DNA of 64,000 nt from Dehalobacter sp. DCM (lineage in GTDB: Bacteria > Bacillota > Desulfitobacteriia > Desulfitobacteriales > Syntrophobotulaceae), in NCBI RefSeq assembly GCF_024972775.1, contig NZ_CP092282.1:2535001-2599000 (forward strand), given 5' to 3'. Both the position numbers and the translations under genes were made by a program. The notes under the pieces are model-generated. The model was not told the origin of the DNA, made no database searches, and saw only the letters and a list, made by a program, of their open reading frames with translations. Of the stretch, positions 8,286 to 17,874 are shown piece by piece. How positions within the stretch are numbered: the stretch's first letter is position 1; each line of letters begins with the position of its first letter.

Positions 8286-8320
8286 AAAAAAGCCGCTGGC
8301 AGATAATTGCCAGCGGCTTT
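8286..8320 (-). terminator. Terminator after the EF-G-like gene
   Basis: Perfect 13-bp stem AAAGCCGCTGGCA/TGCCAGCGGCTTT with a six-base loop. On the minus strand it is followed by a T run. It lies 77 nt after the stop at 8398 and could act in both directions. Confidence 0.85.
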
Positions 8321-8397
8321 CATTGCATATATTTTATTCCTTACTTGAGATTCTGAATTAACACGTGACGGATCACGTGTGGACAAAGGTCATGGAA

Positions 8398-10374
8398 TTA
8401 CTCGTGATGATGTTCTTTCTTAATCTTAGCAACAAGAGCTTCCGTCATTCTGGCCGGTACTTCCTCATAAGCATAGAACTTCGTCGTAAACGTACCTTTA
8501 CCGCGGGTCATGGCTTTTAGGTCAATGGAATAGCGCATCATTTCCGATTCGGGCACATGCGCCCGGATAACCTGATATTTCCCGTTGGGTTCCATGCCCA
8601 GAACCTTGCCACGGCGGGTATTGAGGTCGCCGATTACATCGCCCATGCTGGCTTCGGGAACAGAAACTTCCGCTTCGACAACCGGTTCCAGCAGCACGGT
8701 GTTGGCCATCTCGGCGCCTTTCTTGAAAGCGATGGTAGCCGCGAGTTTAAAGGCCATTTCCGAAGAGTCGACGCTGTGATACGAGCCGTCATATAGGGTA
8801 AACTTCACATTCGTCATCGGATAACCGGCTAAGAATCCTTCGGTAATTGCTTCACGCAATCCCTTTTCTACAGCCGGAAAAAAGTTTCTCGGAACAGCAC
8901 CGCCAAATACTTCTTCCGTAAATTCAAAATCCTTATCAGGATTTGGCTGCATTTTTATCCAGACATGGCCATATTGTCCATGACCGCCGCTCTGTTTCTT
9001 ATGTTTGCCTTCAACCTGAACCATCTTCTTGATTGTCTCTCTGTAGGGGACGATCGGGACTTCCATTTCAACGGCTACCCCGAATTTTCTCGACAGTTTT
9101 TCACCGACGATATCCAGCTGCATTTCGCCAAGGCCTTTTAAGATGGATTGCTTGGTCTCGACATTTTTGGTAACGCTGATGGTGGGGTCTTCGTCGACCA
9201 GACGAGCCAGAGCGGAACCCAGTTTGTCTTCATCCCCTTTACTCTTCGGCTTGATGGCAACGGATAAAGAGGGTTTTGGAAAGTCAATACCATCTAAGGT
9301 GATCTGTTTATCTTTGGCGCAGAAGGTATCTCCGGTCTTGGTATCCTGGAGTTTAGCTACGACGGCGATATCACCGGCTTGAACCGCAGCGATGTTATCC
9401 TGATTTTTTCCTCTGAGGTAAAACAGCTGGCCAAGTTTTTCATCGGCTTCGCGATTTGGATTATAGACAACGGACTCGCTGTTAAACGTACCTCCGTATA
9501 CTTTGAAGAACGTCATCTTGCCAAGATACGGATCCGCCAGGGTCTTGAAAACCAACGCGGCTTTCTTCTCGATGGGTGTCGGAGCCGGAACATTATCCGC
9601 GATAAACTGGGAAAATTCTTTAATACCCAGATTTTTTTCGACGGAACCAAACAGAACCGGTACAATCATATTTCCAGCCAATCCTTGGCGAAGAATTATC
9701 TTTAACTCATCATCGTTTAAGGTTTCGCCATCCAGATATTTCATCAGAATGTCATCATCGGCTTCAGCCGCTGCTTCAGCCAGAGTTTCTTTGAGCATGG
9801 CGATATCATCTTGATAGGCGTCGGGTATATCGGCCTGGAACATGTCAATAACACCGGAGAAGGAAGCTTCTTTGCCGACGGGGATCTGGACTTGGACAAA
9901 ACGCACATTCGGATAGGCTGCTTTCAATTGATCAAGAACTTTATCCGCATTGGCATTTTCGCGATCCAGTTTATTGATAAAGACGACTTTCGGAAGCTTT
10001 CTTTCTTCCACTAAGTCCCAAATAATTTCGGCTTGTACTTCCAAACCATCCACGCCGCTGATAATAAATACACTTGTATCCACGACGCGAAGCGCACTAT
10101 AGACTTCCCCGATAAAATCGGAATAACCGGGAGTATCCAGAATATTGATTTTTGTACCCTGGTGTTCAATCGGGATCAGCGACATACTAATAGAGATGTG
10201 ACGTTGAATCTCTTCTTGCAGGTAATCTGAGACGGTATTCCCGTCATTTACTTTACCGATACGCGTCGTAACTCCGGAGTTAAACAGCATCGTTTCAGTG
10301 AGCGAGGTCTTTCCAGATCCTCCGTGCCCAACAAGACAGATATTACGAATACTCTTGGTGTCATAGTTTTTCAA
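8398..10374 (-). CDS. EF-G-like translation GTPase (FusA2 group)
   Basis: Translational GTPase with EF-G domain order: G domain (1-265), domain II, III, IV and V; 658 residues, shorter than canonical EF-G (about 690). The P-loop is GHGGSGKTS (16-24) instead of AHIDAGKTT, switch I lacks the RGITI motif (HISISMS at 59-65), and DTPGYSDF (80-87) has Tyr84 where classical EF-G/EF-Tu have the catalytic His. NKLD at 134-137 is normal. These traits mark the EF-G-like paralogue family common in Firmicutes, whose function is not settled. It is not next to rpsL/rpsG/tuf, which supports a non-housekeeping role. Start ATG at 10374 with no upstream competitor. Confidence 0.88.
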   Translation of the reverse strand: MKNYDTKSIRNICLVGHGGSGKTSLTETMLFNSGVTTRIGKVNDGNTVSDYLQEEIQRHISISMSLIPIEHQGTKINILDTPGYSDFIGEVYSALRVVDTSVFIISGVDGLEVQAEIIWDLVEERKLPKVVFINKLDRENANADKVLDQLKAAYPNVRFVQVQIPVGKEASFSGVIDMFQADIPDAYQDDIAMLKETLAEAAAEADDDILMKYLDGETLNDDELKIILRQGLAGNMIVPVLFGSVEKNLGIKEFSQFIADNVPAPTPIEKKAALVFKTLADPYLGKMTFFKVYGGTFNSESVVYNPNREADEKLGQLFYLRGKNQDNIAAVQAGDIAVVAKLQDTKTGDTFCAKDKQITLDGIDFPKPSLSVAIKPKSKGDEDKLGSALARLVDEDPTISVTKNVETKQSILKGLGEMQLDIVGEKLSRKFGVAVEMEVPIVPYRETIKKMVQVEGKHKKQSGGHGQYGHVWIKMQPNPDKDFEFTEEVFGGAVPRNFFPAVEKGLREAITEGFLAGYPMTNVKFTLYDGSYHSVDSSEMAFKLAATIAFKKGAEMANTVLLEPVVEAEVSVPEASMGDVIGDLNTRRGKVLGMEPNGKYQVIRAHVPESEMMRYSIDLKAMTRGKGTFTTKFYAYEEVPARMTEALVAKIKKEHHHE

Positions 10375-10593
10375 GAATAATCTCCCCTTTTATATTCTTT
10401 TTCAATACTTGACGATTACAAGATTACTTCACAATAACATCACTCAATATTTAGTTATACCTTGCTTATTCTACCTATGATCAAAAAAACCTTTAAAAAA
10501 AACTGACGGAATAAAAAACTTGGAGCATGACCTCCTTCTCTGGTGCATAAGTTCTATAGAAATCATCTGCTGTAAAAACACCGGGAGGAGAAT

Positions 10594-12144
10594 ATGTCCA
10601 GAAACAATCTGATTTACGGTGCAGTCATATTATTTGGAGCAAACCTGGTTAACCGCATGCTTGGCTTCGTTTACCAGTACCTGATCATGCACTATATTGG
10701 TAGTGAAGCCTATGGCCTTTTTTATATGGTATTTCCAGTATATATGACCGCTCTGGTTCTGACCACAGCAGGGATCCCTTTGGCCGTATCGAAAATGATT
10801 GCTGAAAAAGTATCTCTGGGTAATTACAACGAAGCGGGGAAAGTATTTCGGACTGCTTTCAGCATCTTATTTTTTACCGGCCTTGTGGTTACGATTTTAT
10901 TATACCTGAACTGCAGTTTCATTGTCACCCATTTCTTTGCCGACGCCCGTATTCAGGTCGTATTCAAGATCTGTATTCCCTGCATTTTTATCGTTTCAGT
11001 TGCTTCCGCCTTCAGAGGTTATTTTCAGGGACTTCAAAACATGGTTCCCTCCGCACTCAGTCAAGTCTTTGAACAGATCTTTCGGATTGCCGTGGGATTT
11101 TCCCTTTCCCTTCATTATTTAGACAACGGTATCGAATGGGCTGCCGCAGGCCTTGCCGCCGGCATGCTTTGCGGCGAGATCGTCGGCTTGATTGTCATCT
11201 TTATCCATTATCTCTTTAAGCGTATCCGATATCCGGAAAAAAATCAAATTATTCGACATCACCAGTCGATTATTAGGGAACTATTAGGTCTTTCCCTGCC
11301 GGTAACTGGCAGCAGGCTGATGGCCACAGGCATTAGCTCACTGGATACGTTTATTATCCCCAAACAACTCCAGCTGGCTGGCTTTTCTGCCAGAAACGCC
11401 ACCTCGCTCTTCGGGGAGTTCAGCGGAACAGCCCTTACCCTCTTCTCGTTTCCGACAGTTTTTACATTTGCACTATCGTCCTCACTCGTCCCTGCCATTT
11501 CCGAGTCTCTTGTCCGAAATGACCTGGCCTCAGCCCGCAAAAAGTGCTCCGATGCTCTGAAATATACCGTCTTGATGGGACTTCCCTGTGTGATTATTTT
11601 ATTCTTTTTCGCCGATCCCCTTTGCCATCTTTTTAAAAGCGACAGTGCAGCGGCAGTAGTCAGAATCCTCTCTATCGGTGGTATCTTTGCCTATCTTCAA
11701 CAAACAACAACCGGCATTCTGCAAGGAATGGGCAAGACAACACTCCCACTTGTGCATATGCTCATGACCTCCGTCATCCGGATTCCGTTGCTCTTTTACT
11801 TGACAGGCATGCCGCTATTTGGCCTTCTCGGTGCTGGATTAGCCTATGTCTTTGGATTTTTCAGTATGGCCTTCTTGAATCTTTATGCCATCCATCGCCA
11901 TCTTGGACTGGAAGCCGATTATGGTTCCATTATCGTAAAGCCAATGATCGGCGGTCTGGCGATGGCTGCCGTTATTACTGGTATCACGCGTTTGAATACA
12001 GCAGGAAATGTACCGGTTCTGGTAACCTGTTTGGCAGCGTCGGTTATCGGATTATGCCTCTACTTTATCATTCTCGTTTGCACCGGAGCGATCCATATCA
12101 AAGATCTGAAGAAGACCTGGCAGTCGTTGATTCCAAAACGTTAA
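10594..12144 (+). CDS. spoVB: Stage V sporulation protein B-like flippase (MOP superfamily)
   Basis: Polytopic membrane protein of 516 residues with about 14 hydrophobic segments, beginning MSRNNLIYGAVILFGANLVN. This fits the polysaccharide-transporter branch of the MOP (MATE) flippases. SpoVB-group proteins move lipid-linked precursors across the membrane during spore cortex synthesis. GGGAGGAG precedes the ATG by five bases. It is a single plus-strand gene between minus-strand neighbours. A related lipid II or teichoic-acid flippase role is possible; the spore assignment rests on similarity to SpoVB and on other spore genes in the window. Confidence 0.78.
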   Translation: MSRNNLIYGAVILFGANLVNRMLGFVYQYLIMHYIGSEAYGLFYMVFPVYMTALVLTTAGIPLAVSKMIAEKVSLGNYNEAGKVFRTAFSILFFTGLVVTILLYLNCSFIVTHFFADARIQVVFKICIPCIFIVSVASAFRGYFQGLQNMVPSALSQVFEQIFRIAVGFSLSLHYLDNGIEWAAAGLAAGMLCGEIVGLIVIFIHYLFKRIRYPEKNQIIRHHQSIIRELLGLSLPVTGSRLMATGISSLDTFIIPKQLQLAGFSARNATSLFGEFSGTALTLFSFPTVFTFALSSSLVPAISESLVRNDLASARKKCSDALKYTVLMGLPCVIILFFFADPLCHLFKSDSAAAVVRILSIGGIFAYLQQTTTGILQGMGKTTLPLVHMLMTSVIRIPLLFYLTGMPLFGLLGAGLAYVFGFFSMAFLNLYAIHRHLGLEADYGSIIVKPMIGGLAMAAVITGITRLNTAGNVPVLVTCLAASVIGLCLYFIILVCTGAIHIKDLKKTWQSLIPKR

Positions 12145-12173
12145 AATTATGGCAGATCTTCGAAGTGGTGCTA

Positions 12174-13112
12174 TTAATTAACTGATATCAAGGGGATGGT
12201 CTCCTGCGTCTTATTCCATTTGACTGTCAGCGTAATAACTTCATCTGCAGAAGGTATTCCACCGCCATTTATGAGTCCAAAGTCCATGGGCATGCCGCCA
12301 TAATTGTGGATACTCTCCCTATGGCCCATATTTCCAGTAAATCCATTCGAAGATGTTAATTTGGTCATGCCGCTTGAGGATTGATATTCATAACTAAAAT
12401 CGCCGTGAATGCTGCGCGTATCCCCTTTGTATTCCAAGACGTTTTGACGGTTGCTGAAGCCTTCGTAGCGTAATAATTCTTGGTCTTTCCAAAAATGAGC
12501 ATAATAAGTGATGACCACTTTCCCTTTCCAGTTCTGTCCTTCGCCTTGATAGACGATTTGCTTTCCGCCATTTAAGTTGTAAAAGATAGCTTTCCCCAAG
12601 TTTATCAGCAACGGATGAACCTTCGCGTCATATTCCTCGATGGAAGACGCGTTAATGACAACAACGACAATCATATTTTTAGCGGCAAATCCTGTGGTCA
12701 ATGGCCACTTGGGATAAAACATACTGGATAAATTCCCACTTCCGTCTTTATTATTATTAATCGTCTCCTGGTATTGTTTATAGGCTTCATCCCGTTCGCG
12801 GATCGTCGCATAATAATATATTAATAATTCGCCGTCCAAGTTTTTAATGTGGTATATACGCGGCTGTGCCTGACCGATGGTATAATCGGCCGGAGCTAAA
12901 TCGGAGTTCGCCGTCAAAGTGAGTCCGGCTTTCTTAGCCGTCCGTACGATATCGCCTACAGTGAAATTTTCCTTATCGGCAATATTCCTGTTTCCGGCGT
13001 TTATCATACCAATAATAACCCCGGCAAAAAGAATAATGCTGATCACAATGGCTGCTGCGGTCTTGACCTTTTTGAACCATGTATCTTCATTTCCTAAAAT
13101 CGGGTGACTCAT
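12174..13112 (-). CDS. Membrane-anchored protein of unknown function
   Basis: I do not recognise this 312-residue protein. Residues 16-42 form one transmembrane segment after a short cytoplasmic end, followed by a probably extracytoplasmic domain of about 270 residues. That domain is rich in Tyr, Asn and Gly and has alternating hydrophobic stretches (MIVVVVINAS, KVVITYYAHFW) suggesting beta structure. There is no cysteine pair or catalytic motif I can name. It ends 30 nt from the convergent spoVB. The start ATG at 13112 is preceded by AAGGATGG. Confidence 0.7.
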   Translation of the reverse strand: MSHPILGNEDTWFKKVKTAAAIVISIILFAGVIIGMINAGNRNIADKENFTVGDIVRTAKKAGLTLTANSDLAPADYTIGQAQPRIYHIKNLDGELLIYYYATIRERDEAYKQYQETINNNKDGSGNLSSMFYPKWPLTTGFAAKNMIVVVVINASSIEEYDAKVHPLLINLGKAIFYNLNGGKQIVYQGEGQNWKGKVVITYYAHFWKDQELLRYEGFSNRQNVLEYKGDTRSIHGDFSYEYQSSSGMTKLTSSNGFTGNMGHRESIHNYGGMPMDFGLINGGGIPSADEVITLTVKWNKTQETIPLISVN

Positions 13113-13342
13113 ATCAAGTCCATCCTTTCACAACCCATTAAACTGACAATTATAGTTCTTGATCCCGTTATATTTTCGTAACGAACACTGATTATTCTTA
13201 TTCTTTATACCTGACAGAATTACCGAGGTTCTATGATCCAACCCATTGATAATTTTTTAAATAAACCTTAGCCGACAATACGGAATATTTATCGTTGCTA
13301 AATCAATTCCACAATATTACTCTATTTCCTTCAATAGTAAAA

Positions 13343-13380
13343 TAAAACCATTGAAATACGGGCAATGGTATTTCAATGGT
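13343..13380 (-). terminator. Terminator after the PNPOx-like gene
   Basis: Perfect 12-bp stem ACCATTGAAATA/TATTTCAATGGT with a ten-base loop, followed on the minus strand by TTTATTTTAC. The rest of the 13113-13484 gap is AT-rich and shows nothing else I can support. Confidence 0.75.
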
Positions 13381-13484
13381 ATTATAATCTATCCTGTTCA
13401 TTTTATTTTCTTTTTAATTACCTGCCGTAATGAATATACTGGCTAACAACGTTGATTAGGCCTAGCAATCAATACCTTTTCATG

Positions 13485-13946
13485 TTAACCTGATTTTTTG
13501 CCAATGATCTGGTCTATGGTGACGCGATAGACGAGGACAGAATTGACCTCTTTATCGGCAAAGGGATATTGCGTGTTACTCGCGATATGATGCTTTACGA
13601 TCTGATCCAGACCATATCTCTTTTCATCCAAGTCATTGACTAATTCAGCTGTCCCGTGAATAATAACCGTGAAATAGTGCGCACCCCATTCACAGGGTTT
13701 TTCATTTTCAACAATGCGGATATCCTGCTCGAATTCGATACAGACATGATTATTTTTCTTCAAAATGTCGACTTTCTTTCCTCCCGCAGCAGAATGGAAG
13801 TAGAGATGCTTACCATCAAATCCGAAATTGAGCGGAATGAGGTAAGGACGGTTATCATTTACTAAGGCGACTCGACATACCATTGCCTGAGTAATGACAT
13901 GATGTAAACCATCCGTATCGGTGATCTGCTTATCTTCTCTCCTCAT
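13485..13946 (-). CDS. Pyridoxamine 5'-phosphate oxidase-fold flavoprotein
   Basis: Small split-barrel flavin-binding protein of the PNPOx/NimA-like family (153 residues). It contains the family pattern AMVCRVALVNDNRPYLIPLNF near the N terminus, HLYFHSAAGGKKVDILKKN and a later VxGTAEL-like strand (IIHGTAEL). Members use FMN, F420 or heme and reduce small molecules; the substrate here is unknown. The ATG at 13946 is chosen because AAAGGAGG lies four bases upstream; the longer frame starting with TTG contains this ribosome binding site inside it. Confidence 0.8.
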   Translation of the reverse strand: MRREDKQITDTDGLHHVITQAMVCRVALVNDNRPYLIPLNFGFDGKHLYFHSAAGGKKVDILKKNNHVCIEFEQDIRIVENEKPCEWGAHYFTVIIHGTAELVNDLDEKRYGLDQIVKHHIASNTQYPFADKEVNSVLVYRVTIDQIIGKKSG

Positions 13947-14016
13947 GGGGCCTCCTTTTCGCGTCAATCGTTATCTTGTAGACCATTCTCAAATTAGTTA
14001 CGGCATTACTAATCCG

Positions 14017-14661
14017 TCATTGCCACCACATGAATTCACTTAAATCAGTAATAATCTTAACATGCGGAAATTGCATCAAGTCATCTTTCGTTGCTGTACC
14101 CGTTGTAACCCCAATAAAAGATACCCCAGCGTTTTGAGCCGTTCTGGCATCCACGATACTATCGCCCACATACAGGTTTTTTTCCTTAGGGATATTCAGT
14201 ATGTTGATGGCATAAAGAAGTCCTTCCGGATCCGGTTTTACAACCTGAACATCATCGCTGCCCACGATGATGTCAATTAATGACGCTGCTCCGAATTTGT
14301 CTAATATTTGATCAATCCGATAATGAAACTTCGTCGTTACGATACCCGTCTTAATGCTATTTGCTTTCAAATGTTCCAAAGTGTTTAAAGCATACGGCAA
14401 GAACTCCGTGTTTTCTGTGACAACTTGATCGGCCTTTTCTCTGAACAATCGAATAAACTGATTGCATTCTTCTTCATGTGTCTTCTGTGTTAATTGGAAG
14501 AAAGTCTCTTTTAATGACAGACCAATGGTCCTACGAACGCTTTCTACATCTCTGGAACCATAGCCTAATTGGCTAAGGGCATAATTGATGCTTGTCCAGA
14601 TTGCCTGGGTCGAATCTCCTAACGTATAATCGAAATCAAATAAGATTGCTTCATAATCCAT
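14017..14661 (-). CDS. HAD-superfamily hydrolase, phosphoglycolate phosphatase-like
   Basis: HAD phosphatase with motif I FDFDYTLGDS (Asp9 and Asp11 in the usual DxD positions), an alpha-helical cap, motif II TT in GIVTTKFH, a Lys in the VVKPDPEG segment and motif III GDSIVDARTAQNAG. The layout matches the Gph/PpaX subgroup. Substrate unknown. 214 residues is usual. Confidence 0.85.
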   Translation of the reverse strand: MDYEAILFDFDYTLGDSTQAIWTSINYALSQLGYGSRDVESVRRTIGLSLKETFFQLTQKTHEEECNQFIRLFREKADQVVTENTEFLPYALNTLEHLKANSIKTGIVTTKFHYRIDQILDKFGAASLIDIIVGSDDVQVVKPDPEGLLYAINILNIPKEKNLYVGDSIVDARTAQNAGVSFIGVTTGTATKDDLMQFPHVKIITDLSEFMWWQ

Positions 14662-14756
14662 TTAAGCCTCCAACAGTGATCAATAATGGTTTTTGGCTTT
14701 CAAAGAGTACCTTATTCAAACAACCACTGACGCTTTGGTATTCAGCGACGAAATTT

Positions 14757-15014
14757 CTACCTGAAGAATTTTCGTATGCGATCACCCCACTGCCAATAGG
14801 TCAATATAAAGACAATTAAAGCGATGATGATTAACAGAATCTTGTAAATGATAAAAATCTTAACCACTGACAACAGAAAAACAAAAAAAGCAAGAATCGC
14901 AGGGATGATAAACATTTTTTTATAGTTTATCCTCTTCCCTTCTTCTTTGCTTCTATTTAACCAAAAGATAAGCACGAAAATGCCGAAATATATCAAAAAA
15001 ACCCAAGCATACAT
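14757..15014 (-). CDS. Small membrane protein of unknown function
   Basis: 85 residues with three hydrophobic segments (about 1-18, 33-54 and 56-73), a basic loop (RSKEEGKRINYKK) and a basic tail. It starts 10 nt after the surE stop, so it is probably co-transcribed with surE. No family recognised. Confidence 0.6.
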   Translation of the reverse strand: MYAWVFLIYFGIFVLIFWLNRSKEEGKRINYKKMFIIPAILAFFVFLLSVVKIFIIYKILLIIIALIVFILTYWQWGDRIRKFFR

Positions 15015-15024
15015 GCGTTATACC

Positions 15025-15783
15025 TTATTCCTTTGCTTTTTCTAAATCCTTCATCCGCGTATAGTCAGTCAAGTCGCAGTGCAGCGGTGTAACGGATACA
15101 TATCCTTCCTGGATTGCCCGGTGATCTGTATCGGGTTCTTCATCGTAAAGCAAGGTGCCGGTAATCCAATAATATTCTTTTCCGTTCGGCGACTTTCTGA
15201 ATTCAAATGCATTATCATAGACCGACCGACCGAGCCGCGTCACTCTTTTGCCGTGCCATGCGTTTCGGGTCAGCGGCGGCACGTTGATATTCAGCAAGCC
15301 TTCTTTATAATGGATAAAATCGCTATTGCCGTCGATCAGTTCTTTAATGAACTGAGCACTCGGCGCATAATCTTCACAGTCATAATCTGCTAAGGAAACG
15401 GCAATGGACGGTATGCCCAGAAGGACTCCTTCCATCGCAGCGGCAACGGTTCCCGAGTAAAAAACATCAGAACCAAGATTCGGTCCGTTGTTGATTCCGG
15501 AGATGATTAAATCCGGTTGATACGGCAGGATATCGCCTTGTATAGCTAATTTGACGCAATCTGTCGGAGTACCGTTAACAGCCAGGCCATAATCATTGCC
15601 TTTCAGCTTGTGATTATTAACAAAAATGGGCTGAAATAAGGTGATGGAACGCCCTACTGCCGAACGCTGGCCTTCGGGTGCAACAATACAAATGTCATGC
15701 TGATTATTTTCGGACAATACGTTATATAATGTCTGAAGTCCATGGGCGAAAAAGCCGTCGTCATTGGTAAGCAGGATCCTCAT
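15025..15783 (-). CDS. surE: 5'/3'-nucleotidase SurE
   Basis: Metal-dependent phosphatase that dephosphorylates nucleoside 5' and 3' monophosphates and short polyphosphate. The metal site NDDG is at residues 7-10, Ser41 lies in the QRSAVGRSIT loop, and SGINNGPNLGSDVFYSGTVA carries the conserved Asn of the active site. Length 252 is usual. It is followed by the small membrane protein gene and preceded by folE at 51 nt. Confidence 0.95.
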   Translation of the reverse strand: MRILLTNDDGFFAHGLQTLYNVLSENNQHDICIVAPEGQRSAVGRSITLFQPIFVNNHKLKGNDYGLAVNGTPTDCVKLAIQGDILPYQPDLIISGINNGPNLGSDVFYSGTVAAAMEGVLLGIPSIAVSLADYDCEDYAPSAQFIKELIDGNSDFIHYKEGLLNINVPPLTRNAWHGKRVTRLGRSVYDNAFEFRKSPNGKEYYWITGTLLYDEEPDTDHRAIQEGYVSVTPLHCDLTDYTRMKDLEKAKE

Positions 15784-15833
15784 AGGATGCTGAGCCCTCC
15801 GTCTTCATACTTCACGTCATTTATTTCGCGCTA

Positions 15834-16403
15834 TCAGCGGTTACCCATGATCAACGAGAATGCTTCCGCCCGCGTTGCCGCACTGGTTTCAAACATACCT
15901 CTCACGGCTGAGGTTACCGTCTTGGATCCGGGCTTCTTAACACCCCTGATCGTCATGCACATATGTTCCGCTTCAATAACAACAATAACACCCCGCGGAT
16001 TAAGCATTTTATTAATGGTATCTGCAATCTGACTGGTCAAACGTTCTTGGAGCTGCGGCCGTTTCGCAAAGTCTTCCGCCACCCGGGCCAATTTAGACAA
16101 CCCCGTCACTTTACCATGGCGCGGAATATAGGCTACGTGGGCATGTCCAAAGAACGGCAGCAGATGATGCTCGCACATAGAGTAAATGGGGATATCTTTG
16201 ACCAATACCATTTCTTCGTGGTTTTCTGAAAAAAGAACGGAGAGGTTTTTACTCGGATCTTCATGCAGTCCTGCAAAAACTTCTTCATAATAGCGTGCGA
16301 CACGCGCAGGTGTTTCTACCAGTCCTTCACGTTCGGGATCTTCGCCGATGGCTTCTAAAATTTCTCTTACTGCTTTTTCAATTCGATCTTTATCTATTGC
16401 CAT
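15834..16403 (-). CDS. folE: GTP cyclohydrolase I (FolE)
   Basis: Converts GTP to 7,8-dihydroneopterin triphosphate, the first step to tetrahydrofolate. The zinc-binding region [18 protein letters not shown] and the later Cys in [17 protein letters not shown] are present, along with [20 protein letters not shown]. 189 residues is normal. GGAGG lies seven bases before the ATG. An AT-rich 240-nt leader upstream holds a TATAAT at about 16536 but no clear -35. Confidence 0.95.
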   Translation of the reverse strand: MAIDKDRIEKAVREILEAIGEDPEREGLVETPARVARYYEEVFAGLHEDPSKNLSVLFSENHEEMVLVKDIPIYSMCEHHLLPFFGHAHVAYIPRHGKVTGLSKLARVAEDFAKRPQLQERLTSQIADTINKMLNPRGVIVVIEAEHMCMTIRGVKKPGSKTVTSAVRGMFETSAATRAEAFSLIMGNR

Positions 16404-16644
16404 AATGATCGCCTCCTAAAACTATTACAATGGGTATTACATAAATGTTCAAGTGGCCTAAACTATTGGCTAATGTGATTGTATCATTGATCAGGAAATT
16501 AACCAAATAATTTATATATTCTCTGTCTATACATGATTATACAAGGATATTATCAATAAATAAATAATTATTTACACTTTTTCTCAATGTTCGCTTAGGC
16601 AAGATAATCATTGACATCATCTATTTTCTCTATATTAAACAATT

Positions 16645-17874
16645 TTATGACACATTGACTTTCTTTTGTCTTTTTTCCGTTAAGACCGGCCACCGGAATA
16701 TCGGGCGCAGTCCTTTGTAAATCAACGTCGATTCCTTTGTTAAGATAGGCCCGAGTATTGCCAGTAAAAGGACATATAAAGCGGAAAATGGCTGCAGTAC
16801 CGTCAATAAGCCGCCGGCTGCAGCGAGATTGGCTAAAATGATTGAAAACTCCCCGCGCGAAGTGATTGTCAGTCCAATTCGCAGCGACGCTTTATGCGAA
16901 AGTTTTGCTCTGCGTCCGGCGATTACCCCCGCGATGATATTGCCAGCGAGGGTCAATCCCACAGCACCCAGAGCAGGCCATACCGCGCCTCCCAGCGCAA
17001 ATGGGTTAATGCTCAAACCGAAACTGAAAAAGAAAAGTGCGCCGAAGAAATCCCGGAATGGAACCACCAAATGTTCGATCCGATCTTTATGGTCCGTTTC
17101 CGATAATACCAAACCTAAGAGCATCGCGCCGATGGCTTCGGCGATATGCAGTGATTCGGAAATGCCTGCCGTGAGCATAACTCCTGCAAATACTACTAAT
17201 AAGAATGTTTCATCGGAAGCAATATCCAATACGCGGTTAAGTACTGGCACAAGCTTATGTCCCAAATAAAGAAAAACGAACATAAACCCTAACGTCACCG
17301 CAGCGGTGATCACAACCGTGGTGGTTGTAGTCGATCCGGAAAGAACCATCCCCGAGACGACAGATAAATATATGGCTACAAATATGTCCTGAAACATCAT
17401 TAAGCCAAGGATAATTTCCGTCTCGTCATTGGCTGTTCGTTTGAGGTCAACGATGACCTTGGCGACGATAGCGCTTGAGGAAATCGTCATTATGCCGGCT
17501 ACGATCAAAATCTCTTTTAAAGGCCAGCCTAAGAGAAATGGGAAAAGAAGTGCAAGAGCGAGGTTGATAACCATATAGATCGCACCGCTCCGAAGTATGA
17601 CCGGGCCTGCGTTAAAAAGTTGTTTCACTGAAAACTCTAAACCCAGCGAAAACAACAGAAATAAAACGCCTATGCGGCCCATGAATTCCACTAAGGACGC
17701 TGTTTGAATAAAACGCAAATCAAAGACCCCGAAATGAGGAGCATGCGGGCCGACAATCATTCCGGCAACAATAACCAGCGGTACGATGGAAAAGCGCAGC
17801 TTACCTGCAAGGACAGCGGCCACCGCCGTCAGTGTCAGAGCCAGACCTACCTCCAGTATCGCATGCTCCATCAA
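16645..17874 (-). CDS. khtU: CPA2-type K+/H+ antiporter membrane subunit, KhtU-like
   Basis: 409 residues with about 12 hydrophobic segments of the cation:proton antiporter 2 (Kef/NapA) family. Characteristic stretches include GRIGVLFLLFSLGLEFS, SSSAIVAKVIVDLK and GMIVGPHAPHFGVF. Its ATG overlaps the stop of a TrkA-C-domain gene by four bases, exactly the KhtT-KhtU arrangement of Bacillus K+/H+ antiporters. Na+ as substrate cannot be excluded from sequence alone. Confidence 0.85.
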   Translation of the reverse strand: MMEHAILEVGLALTLTAVAAVLAGKLRFSIVPLVIVAGMIVGPHAPHFGVFDLRFIQTASLVEFMGRIGVLFLLFSLGLEFSVKQLFNAGPVILRSGAIYMVINLALALLFPFLLGWPLKEILIVAGIMTISSSAIVAKVIVDLKRTANDETEIILGLMMFQDIFVAIYLSVVSGMVLSGSTTTTTVVITAAVTLGFMFVFLYLGHKLVPVLNRVLDIASDETFLLVVFAGVMLTAGISESLHIAEAIGAMLLGLVLSETDHKDRIEHLVVPFRDFFGALFFFSFGLSINPFALGGAVWPALGAVGLTLAGNIIAGVIAGRRAKLSHKASLRIGLTITSRGEFSIILANLAAAGGLLTVLQPFSALYVLLLAILGPILTKESTLIYKGLRPIFRWPVLTEKRQKKVNVS

